Part shown: in pieces, positions 5,844 to 10,913 of the stretch
Position numbering within the stretch: position 1 is the first letter of the stretch
Layout: each line of letters begins with the position of its first letter
DNA from: Paracoccaceae bacterium
GTDB taxonomy: Bacteria; Pseudomonadota; Alphaproteobacteria; Rhodobacterales; Rhodobacteraceae
NCBI GenBank assembly: GCA_020832725.1
Contig: JAFIEC010000317.1
Location: forward strand, 1 to 10,913
DNA: 10,913 nucleotides
Direction: 5' to 3'
Made by a program: the position numbers and the translations under genes
The notes under the pieces: generated by a model
Databases searched by the model: none
What the model was told of the DNA's origin: nothing
Seen by the model: only the letters and a program-made list of their open reading frames with translations

Positions 5844-5880
5844 GGCCCCGCGAGGCAGGACAGTGGGGCCAATCGGCCCC
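5844..5880 (+). promoter_or_regulatory. Mutually exclusive hairpins in the leader of the SH3-domain gene
   Basis: GGGGCC at 5865-5870 can pair with GGCCCC at 5875-5880 (four-base loop) or with GGCCCC at 5844-5849 (15-base loop), but not both. The tight hairpin ends 22 bases before the ATG at 5903. It could affect translation or transcription, but G+C content makes chance pairing common. In the rest of this 137-base gap I see no convincing sigma-70 promoter. Confidence 0.2.
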
Positions 5881-5902
5881 CCGGGCAGACGGGGCGGACC
5901 AC

Positions 5903-6436
5903 ATGATCACGCATCGCCTTATCGGGCGCAGGGCGTTCCTTGGCGCAGGCTTGGCATTTCTGGGAACGGGGGGCGGTGCCCCCTTTGCGCAGGCCGCAGA
6001 GGTCTTGCGCGGGCCCGTCACCAACCTTCCTGTTCCGCGTTATGTCTCGATGAAGGCCGAGCGGGGAAATGTCCGCCGCGGCCCATCACAGACCCACCGG
6101 GTGGACTGGGTGTTCACCCAGCGGAACATGCCGCTGCGCATCACGGCAGAGTTCCAGCACTGGCGGCGCGTGCAGGACTGGGAGGGCGAGGGGGGATGGA
6201 TGCACTTCTCGCTTCTGTCCGGGGTGCGCACCGTCCTCGTGGTCGAGGACTACACCCCCCTGCGCCTGCTGCCCGACACCCAGGCTGCCGCCCGCGCCTA
6301 TGCCGAACACGGGGTGATCGCGCGGCTGGGCGAATGCACCGAGCAATGGTGCCGCATCTCGGTCGACGGGCGCCGGGGATGGGTGCAGAAAAGCGCCCTC
6401 TGGGGCGTCGCCCCCGAGGAGACGCGCCGCCGCTGA
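5903..6436 (+). CDS. Exported protein with two bacterial SH3-like domains
   Basis: The 177-residue product begins with a signal peptide: RRAFLGAG at 9-16 resembles a twin-arginine (Tat) motif, a hydrophobic core follows, and AQAAE at about 29-33 is a likely cleavage site. The mature part has two SH3-like repeats, at about 47-114 (NVRRGPSQTHRV ending in GWMHFSLLSGVRTVLV) and 118-169 (PLRLLPDTQA ending in GWVQKSALWG). This layout matches the SH3_4/DUF1058 family. Cys145 and Cys150 could form a periplasmic disulfide. Such domains often bind cell wall or periplasmic partners, but no ligand can be named. It is divergent from the dehydrogenase gene and ends seven bases from the convergent ABC ATPase stop. 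Confidence 0.8.
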   Translation: MITHRLIGRRAFLGAGLAFLGTGGGAPFAQAAEVLRGPVTNLPVPRYVSMKAERGNVRRGPSQTHRVDWVFTQRNMPLRITAEFQHWRRVQDWEGEGGWMHFSLLSGVRTVLVVEDYTPLRLLPDTQAAARAYAEHGVIARLGECTEQWCRISVDGRRGWVQKSALWGVAPEETRRR

Positions 6437-6443
6437 GTTCGTG

Positions 6444-7526
6444 TCAGCTTGCCGCAGCCGATATCTCGGTCGGGGTGTCGGTCTCGTCGTCCTCGCTGAT
6501 GTCGGGGGCGATCATCTCGGCCACGGTCTTTGCAAGCGAGATGTGGCCAAGCAACTTGCCGCTGTCATCCACCACATTGGCACGGTTCACATCGGCGTTG
6601 GTCATGGCGCGGGCCGCTTCCTCCAGAAGCGCTGTGGGGAGCAGTGTCACGCCCGTGGTGCTTGGCGCGGGCCCCCGGCGCATGATCGTGCGCACCGTGA
6701 TCACCTTGCCCCGGTTCACCTCGTGCACGAAGCTGGAGATGTAGTCGTCGGCGGGGCGCAGGACGATCTGCTCGCCGGTGCCCTGCTGAATGACCTTGCC
6801 ATCGCGCAGGATCGCGATCCGGTCGCCCAGTCGCAGGGCCTCGTCGAGATCGTGGGTGATGAAGACGATGGTCTTGTGCAATTCGCCCTGCAGTTCCAGC
6901 AGGACCGACTGCATGTCCATCCTGATCAGAGGGTCGAGCGCCGAGAAGGCCTCGTCCATCAGGATGATCCCGGCATCGTTCGTCAGCGCGCGGGCAAGCC
7001 CCACGCGCTGCTGCATCCCCCCCGACAATTCCGCCGGATAGCGGTCCTCGAACCCTTCGAGGCCGACGCGGGAAAGCCATTTGGCCCCGCGTTCCTCGGC
7101 CTGTTTTCGGGGCACGCCCTGGATGCTCAGGCCGTAGATGGTGTTTTCCATCACCGTCCGGTGGGGCAGGAGCGCGAATTTCTGAAAGACCATCGCCGTC
7201 TCGTTGCGGCGAAAGTTCATCAGCTCCTGTTGCGACATGCGCGTGACATCCTGGCCGTTGAACAGGATTTCGCCGGCTGTCGGCTCGATCAGCCTGTTGA
7301 TGTGGCGGATCAGGGTGGATTTGCCCGAACCCGACAGCCCCATCACAACCTGGATCTTGCCCGGAGGGATCGAGATCGAGACGTCCTGCAGCCCCAGCAC
7401 ATGGCCAAAGCTCTGGTTCAGCTCGTCCTTGCCCATGCCGGCTTTGACCTTGTCGATCATCGCGGCCCCGTTGGCACCGAAGATCTTCCACAGGTTCCGG
7501 ATTTCTATGCCGCGTGCCTCAGCCAT
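6444..7526 (-). CDS. proV: Glycine betaine/choline-type ABC transporter ATP-binding protein (ProV/OpuAA-like)
   Basis: This ATPase of an osmoprotectant-type importer has 360 residues. Walker A is GLSGSGKS at 63-70, the Q-loop is VFQKFALLPHRTV at 113-125, and the signature LSGGMQQR is at 167-174. Walker B IILMDEAFSALD follows at 187-198, and the switch His225 is in ITHD. The N-terminal insertion before the P-loop (KAGMGKDELNQSFGHVLGL) is characteristic of ProV rather than of general ABC proteins. Residues about 278-340 form one degenerate CBS-like region, where ProV often has two, ending in an acidic tail. The ATG at 7526 overlaps the permease stop by eight bases, which fixes the start and indicates translational coupling; the frame is open further upstream. 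It is the last gene of the three-gene transporter operon. Confidence 0.9.
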   Translation of the reverse strand: MAEARGIEIRNLWKIFGANGAAMIDKVKAGMGKDELNQSFGHVLGLQDVSISIPPGKIQVVMGLSGSGKSTLIRHINRLIEPTAGEILFNGQDVTRMSQQELMNFRRNETAMVFQKFALLPHRTVMENTIYGLSIQGVPRKQAEERGAKWLSRVGLEGFEDRYPAELSGGMQQRVGLARALTNDAGIILMDEAFSALDPLIRMDMQSVLLELQGELHKTIVFITHDLDEALRLGDRIAILRDGKVIQQGTGEQIVLRPADDYISSFVHEVNRGKVITVRTIMRRGPAPSTTGVTLLPTALLEEAARAMTNADVNRANVVDDSGKLLGHISLAKTVAEMIAPDISEDDETDTPTEISAAAS

Positions 7527-8403
7527 GCTGTGCCTCCAGGTGCTTCTGGATGCGCTTGCCGTAGGCCTGGCTTGCGCGGTCGAAAACGATGGCAATGGCG
7601 ACGATCGCCAGCCCGTTCATGACACCCAGTGTGAAGAATTGGTTGTTGATGGCCTGCAGCACGGGCTGGCCCAGTCCGCGCACCCCGATCATCGAGGCCA
7701 CGACCACCATCGCCAGCGACATCATGATCGTCTGGTTGACGCCCGCCATGATCGTCGGCAGGGCCAGCGGCAGTTGCACCTCGCGCATCTTCTGCCACGA
7801 TGACGCGCCGAATGCGTCGGCTGCCTCCAGGACATCTCGACTTACCTGTCGTATGCCGAGGTTGGTCAGCCGGATCATGGGCGGAATGGCATAAATCACC
7901 ACCGCGATGACGCCCGGCACGTTGCCCAGGCCAAAGATCATCACCACCGGGATCAGATAGACGAAACTCGGCATGGTCTGCATCATGTCGAGGACCGGTG
8001 TGATGGTGGCGTTGGCCCGTTCGGATCGCGACATCAGGATGCCGATCGGCAGGCCGAGGAATATGGCGATCAACGTGCAGACCGCGACCATGGCGATAGT
8101 GCGCATCGTGTCGGTCCACATGCCCAGATACCCGATTGCCAGCAGAGACAGCACGGTTCCCAGCGTGATCTTCCAGCTGCGCGAAAGCAGCCAGACACCG
8201 GCGGCCAGGCCGGCGAGCACGAGGATCCATGGGGAGTCGATCAGAAGTCTCTGCAGGAAATCGAGCAGGATGCGCACTGGCAGGAAGATGTCCTCCAGCG
8301 TCTCGCCATAGGCGCGTGTGAAATCCCGGAAGGCGCCATCGATCGCCACGCGCATTGCACGCAGATTCTCGCGACTCATCTCGGGAAAATTGACCAGGTC
8401 CAT
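7519..8403 (-). CDS. proW: Glycine betaine/choline-type ABC transporter permease (ProW/OpuAB-like)
   Basis: The 294-residue inner-membrane permease has a cytoplasmic or amphipathic N-terminal region (1-50) followed by hydrophobic segments at about 59-73, 80-95, 102-124, 146-175, 220-240 and 258-274. The ATPase-contacting EAA loop reads EAADAFGASSWQKMREVQLP at 193-212, with the conserved distal LALPTIMAGV. The stretch MMQTMPSFVYLIP at 140-152 is a hallmark of the ProW/ChoW group. The stop overlaps the start of the ATPase gene. Upstream, a 109-base gap with a strong hairpin separates it from the binding-protein gene. Confidence 0.9.
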   Translation of the reverse strand: MDLVNFPEMSRENLRAMRVAIDGAFRDFTRAYGETLEDIFLPVRILLDFLQRLLIDSPWILVLAGLAAGVWLLSRSWKITLGTVLSLLAIGYLGMWTDTMRTIAMVAVCTLIAIFLGLPIGILMSRSERANATITPVLDMMQTMPSFVYLIPVVMIFGLGNVPGVIAVVIYAIPPMIRLTNLGIRQVSRDVLEAADAFGASSWQKMREVQLPLALPTIMAGVNQTIMMSLAMVVVASMIGVRGLGQPVLQAINNQFFTLGVMNGLAIVAIAIVFDRASQAYGKRIQKHLEAQHG

Positions 8404-8467
8404 TCAGTGCCCTCGCTCTTGGCGGCTGTCAGCCTCTTGTGTGTCTTTCGGCAGGTCTGTCAGCGAG

Positions 8468-8490
8468 AGGGGGCGCCCGCGGCGCCCCCT
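8468..8490 (-). terminator. Strong hairpin between binding-protein and permease genes
   Basis: AGGGGGCGCC (8468-8477) and GGCGCCCCCT (8481-8490) form a perfect 10-bp stem with a three-base loop, 22 bases after the binding-protein stop. On the transcribed minus strand the stem is followed by CTCTCGCTG with no T-run. It therefore fits an RNA-stabilising or partial-termination stem that keeps binding-protein mRNA above permease mRNA, as in other ABC importers, better than a full terminator. Confidence 0.55.
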
Positions 8491-8512
8491 TTCAAATCGT
8501 TTCACTGCCGTC

Positions 8513-9505
8513 TCAGAGCGACTCGCGCACACGCGCGACCATTTCGGCGGGCAACCATTCGGCCCAGATTTCCTCATGGTTCATGAGGAAATGGTAGGCG
8601 CCGTCCTCGTTCGTGGCCTGGTTCTCGCCCATCCATGCAAGCATGGCGTTGACCACATCGTTGCTCCACTGGCGATTCTGGACATATTCCATCGCCACCG
8701 AGGCCTCTTCGGCAAAGCGTTCGGTTACGACGGTGAACACATCCGAGCGCGGCCATTCGTTGAGCTGGGGATCGGCGCAATCCGCGATCACGGTGCAGCT
8801 GTGCCAGTGATCGGCATCATGCTCCACGCCCAGATCCAGCCGGGTCATTGGATAGCGGCCGAGGATGGCGGTGGGCGCCCAGTAATAGCCCAGCCAGCCC
8901 TGCTCGCGCAGGAAGGCACGCTCGATCGAGCCGTCGAGCCCTGCCGCAGAGCCGCTGTCCACAAGCTCGAAGCCGGTATCCTCGCCGCCCAGCGCGGCGA
9001 ACTGGTTGCCGGTGATCAGCTGGCACGCCCAGCCCGAGGGGCAATTGAAGAACGCGCCCATGGAGCGGTCCTGCGCGCCGGGAAACAGGTCGGGGCGGGC
9101 AAGTGCATCCTCGATGGTCACGAGGTTTTCCTGTTCGGCGAGCCACGTGGGCACCCAGAAACCCTCGACACCACCGTCAACGAGTATTTCGCTGGCGACG
9201 ATCAGGCGCCCTTCCTCGGTGGCGCGTGCAAGCGGGTCGCGCACGGCATTGACCCACAATTCGGGGGCCATGTCCGGGTCGCCCCGTTCGTTCATGGACG
9301 TGAAGGTGGGCATCGTGTCGCCGGTGACCAACTCCACTTCGCAGCCGTAGGCCGACTCGAGGATCAGCTTGTCGACCCATGCGGCCAGGCCCGCGGAGGC
9401 CCAGTTCATCTCGGCTATCGTGACGGTGCCACAATCCTCGGCCTGGGCGAGGCTTGTCCCTGCAAGAAGGGCGACAAGCGCGGCGGACGTTTTTCGGAAT
9501 GCCAT
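8513..9505 (-). CDS. proX: Periplasmic substrate-binding protein of a betaine/choline-type ABC importer (OpuAC family)
   Basis: The binding protein has 330 residues with a clear Sec signal peptide: positive MAFRK, a hydrophobic core ALVALLAG, and probable cleavage after AQA at about 22. The mature part shows EMNWASAGLAAWVDKLILE at 32-50, TMPTFTSMNERGDPDMAPELW at 64-84 and FFNCPSGWAC at 152-161, and it is rich in Trp. Aromatic cages of this kind bind quaternary ammonium compounds, so betaine, choline or the sulfonium DMSP are possible ligands. Six cysteines are spaced as three likely disulfides (25/55, 155/161, 237/243). The ATG at 9505 gives the standard signal peptide. An in-frame ATG at 9529 would add eight residues; an AGGAG lies 12 bases before 9505. 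It is the first gene of the transporter operon. The exact substrate is not decided by sequence. Confidence 0.85.
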   Translation of the reverse strand: MAFRKTSAALVALLAGTSLAQAEDCGTVTIAEMNWASAGLAAWVDKLILESAYGCEVELVTGDTMPTFTSMNERGDPDMAPELWVNAVRDPLARATEEGRLIVASEILVDGGVEGFWVPTWLAEQENLVTIEDALARPDLFPGAQDRSMGAFFNCPSGWACQLITGNQFAALGGEDTGFELVDSGSAAGLDGSIERAFLREQGWLGYYWAPTAILGRYPMTRLDLGVEHDADHWHSCTVIADCADPQLNEWPRSDVFTVVTERFAEEASVAMEYVQNRQWSNDVVNAMLAWMGENQATNEDGAYHFLMNHEEIWAEWLPAEMVARVRESL

Positions 9506-9575
9506 GATAAGCAGGTTCTCCTGTGTCATTTCAATGTATCGAAGGGAAAGCGTGCAGGGCGTCATCCGACACCCG

Positions 9576-9594
9576 TTCGCGCCCCCCACGCGAA
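9576..9594 (-). repeat. Inverted repeat at the predicted start of the transporter transcript
   Basis: TTCGCG (9576-9581) and CGCGAA (9589-9594) are perfect inverted arms with a seven-base spacer. They lie just downstream of the predicted -10 at 9599-9604, over the likely transcription start. This position suits an operator for a dimeric repressor or a 5'-end stem. No regulator gene is adjacent in the window. Confidence 0.35.
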
Positions 9595-9598
9595 AGTG

Positions 9599-9626
9599 AA
9601 CATAACACACCCTCCCCGAAGATCAA
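9599..9626 (-). promoter_or_regulatory. Sigma-70-like promoter of the ABC transporter operon
   Basis: On the minus strand TTGATC (9626-9621) and TATGTT (9604-9599) are separated by 16 bases, a good fit to a housekeeping promoter. A start near 9592 would give a leader of about 87 bases before the ATG at 9505. The promoter lies in the 154-base gap after the AhpD-like gene. The match was made by eye. Confidence 0.45.
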
Positions 9627-9659
9627 ACCGCAAGGCGGCCCGATGGGCGGGCAAGGACG

Positions 9660-10004
9660 TCAGCCGTCCCTGGCGGCAAGCTGGTCCCAGCATTCCAGCG
9701 CCTTTCCCGCATACATCACACCGGGGCCGCCGCTCATCTGAACGGCCATCGCCAGCACGTCGCTCAGCTCTTCTCGGGTGGCACCCGCCCGGGCCAAGGC
9801 CTCGACATGAAAGGCGATGCAGGCCTCGCAGCGCACGGCGACCGAGATGCCAAGCGCCACGAATTCCTTTTCCTTCGTCCCCAGAACCCCGCCCTCCTTC
9901 ACGGCGCGCGAGAGCGCGCCAAAGCCGCGCATGGCTTCGGGAATGGCGCGGTTGAGCGCCCGCGTACGCTCGCGGGTGTCGTCGATCAGGGTGATATGGT
10001 CCAT
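9660..10004 (-). CDS. AhpD-like / carboxymuconolactone decarboxylase (CMD) family protein
   Basis: The 114-residue product is an all-helical CMD-domain protein. Its core KEKEFVALGISVAVRCEACIAFHVEALARAGATREEL carries Cys59 and Cys62 (CxxC) and His66, the arrangement used by AhpD-type peroxidase/disulfide reductases. It lacks features of true carboxymuconolactone decarboxylase beyond the fold, so a thiol-based peroxidase or redox role is more likely. Such proteins are usually cytoplasmic oligomers. The ATG at 10004 has an AAGGAG ribosome site six bases upstream, which decides against the earlier in-frame ATG at 10031. The methyltransferase gene ends 66 bases upstream on the same strand, so the two may be co-transcribed. 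Confidence 0.88.
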   Translation of the reverse strand: MDHITLIDDTRERTRALNRAIPEAMRGFGALSRAVKEGGVLGTKEKEFVALGISVAVRCEACIAFHVEALARAGATREELSDVLAMAVQMSGGPGVMYAGKALECWDQLAARDG

Positions 10005-10070
10005 GTCAGGCTCCTTCGTGGCACAGGCCAAGCCCCTGCCACGCGCCTGATCTGGCGGCCTTGATTCGCA

Positions 10071-10739
10071 TCAAGCCGCGGGAACGGCCCTGCGTCCGGC
10101 GAACATCAGGTTGGAGGCCGGCATCTCGTGGCGTGTCACCGTCAGCCCCGCCTCCTGCCACATGTCGCGGATCAGGGCCTCGGGCTTGTATCCCGCGCCA
10201 TGTCCCTGGGCCCGCAAATGGGCATCGAACGCCGCATCGCCCGCGCTGGCATGCCCGTCGGCCCTCAGGAACGGCCCGTAGATCAGTGCCACACCGCCAG
10301 GGGCCAGAACCTCGGCCATGCCGTGCAGCGCCGCCCGCGCCTCGGCCTCGGTGATCAGGTGCAAAAGGTTCACCGCCAGCACCAGATCCACAGGTGCCCG
10401 GGTTATCCCCCATCCCGGTCGTCCGGCATCCAGCAGCGCAGCGGGGCGCAGATTGGCCGTGCCAAGATGCACGCCCCAGGCTGCGATACTCTCGAAGGTG
10501 GTGTCGTCAAGATCGGTGGGTTGCCAGGACAGCCCCGGATGCGCCCGGCAGATCGCTGCCGCATGCTGGCCCGTCCCGCTGGCCAGCTCCAGCGCCAGGC
10601 CCTGTATCGGCGCATGCAGCGCCACCACCTCAAGGATCGGCCCGAGGTTGCGTTCTGCCGCAGGGGCGATAAGGCGCACACCCTCGCGCCGCCGCGCGGC
10701 GGTGTCGGGGGAATGGGGCTGGCCGGGTTTCGTCTGCAT
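10071..10739 (-). CDS. DUF938-family class I SAM-dependent methyltransferase
   Basis: The 222-residue product has the family's start REGVRLIAPAAERNLGPIL at 19-37. The SAM-binding loop is LELASGTGQHA at 50-60. SWQPTDLDD follows at 71-79, and LVLAVNLLHLI at 119-129 is the post-motif region. LAPGGVALIYGPFLR is at 145-159 and the C-terminal EMPASNLMFAGRR at 205-217. This order is diagnostic of DUF938, whose substrate is not firmly known to me. Two adjacent ATG codons at 10742 and 10739 are possible starts; GGAGG lies one base before the first and four before the second, so I chose 10739. The frame runs open to the window end but that part is Arg-rich and unlike the family. Confidence 0.85.
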   Translation of the reverse strand: MQTKPGQPHSPDTAARRREGVRLIAPAAERNLGPILEVVALHAPIQGLALELASGTGQHAAAICRAHPGLSWQPTDLDDTTFESIAAWGVHLGTANLRPAALLDAGRPGWGITRAPVDLVLAVNLLHLITEAEARAALHGMAEVLAPGGVALIYGPFLRADGHASAGDAAFDAHLRAQGHGAGYKPEALIRDMWQEAGLTVTRHEMPASNLMFAGRRAVPAA

Positions 10740-10846
10740 CATGCCTCCGTCGGGATCGGGCCAAGCGTGCCGCCGCCGCCGCGATCTGTCCAGCCCGGGG
10801 CGATCATGCCGCGCTGCAAAAAATCGCTTTACAGGTTGCGCGATAG

Positions 10847-10864
10847 GCCACACGATATTGTGGC
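10847..10864. repeat. Inverted repeat GCCACA-N6-TGTGGC upstream of the methyltransferase gene
   Basis: GCCACA (10847-10852) and TGTGGC (10859-10864) are perfect inverted arms with six bases between, about 108 bases before the methyltransferase start. They could be an operator for a dimeric regulator or a small hairpin. In the remaining 174-base stretch to the window end I see no gene and no convincing promoter. Confidence 0.25.
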
Positions 10865-10913
10865 GGGGTCGGGTGATTTGCACGATCCATGGGCACATAC
10901 CCAGCGGCTAGGG

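Noticed and set aside
6441..7622. Open plus-strand frame of about 390 codons opposite the ABC ATPase
   Set aside because: It mirrors the ATPase codons and shows no motif; the ATPase has all Walker and signature motifs.
8318..9955. Longest open plus-strand frame, over 540 codons, opposite the binding-protein gene
   Set aside because: It crosses the predicted promoter and two separate minus-strand genes, and has the composition of an antisense shadow.
1..10913. Mobile element, prophage, CRISPR array or defence system
   Set aside because: No transposase, integrase, repeat-spacer array, tRNA-associated attachment site or toxin-antitoxin pair was seen. Gene content and composition look uniformly chromosomal.

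Overview
The window is GC-rich, densely packed alphaproteobacterial chromosome. The best taxonomic fit is Rhodobacteraceae (Rhodobacter/Roseobacter group). The main evidence is an RpoHII-type sigma factor whose promoter resembles the Rhodobacter RpoE consensus, a membrane-anchored MoeB/ThiF-like protein directly after dut, and TTAACCAT half-sites of the kind used by Rhodobacterales CtrA ahead of comM. All assignments come from reading motifs and protein families by eye; no database search was possible.

Layout. Positions 1-2105 lie on the minus strand. They hold the 5' part of comM (cut by the window edge and broken by a frameshift), then a histidine phosphatase overlapping the end of cobU by ATGA, a probable pair of late cobalamin genes. 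Positions 2106-5765 hold rpoHII, transcribed divergently from cobU, then a 15-codon leader ORF, dut and the MoeB/ThiF protein on the plus strand, tightly coupled. These run tail to tail into a D-2-hydroxyacid dehydrogenase on the minus strand. A divergent exported SH3-domain protein follows at 5903-6436.

Positions 6444-9505 (minus) carry a complete ABC importer of the glycine betaine/choline (ProXWV/OpuA) type, in transcription order binding protein, permease, ATPase. A stable hairpin follows the binding-protein gene, and a promoter plus an inverted repeat lie ahead of it. Positions 9660-10739 (minus) carry an AhpD/CMD-family protein and, upstream of it, a DUF938-type methyltransferase.

No mobile element, CRISPR array, tRNA or rRNA was seen, and there is no gene-free stretch over 300 bases. 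Most of the window is conserved housekeeping and transport sequence. The points worth a second look are mainly regulatory: the ECF-type promoter of rpoHII, the paired CtrA-like sites at comM, and the leader ORF at dut. There are also a few protein oddities: the comM frameshift, the membrane-fused E1-like enzyme, and a missing catalytic Glu in the dehydrogenase. I found no convincing wholly new system.
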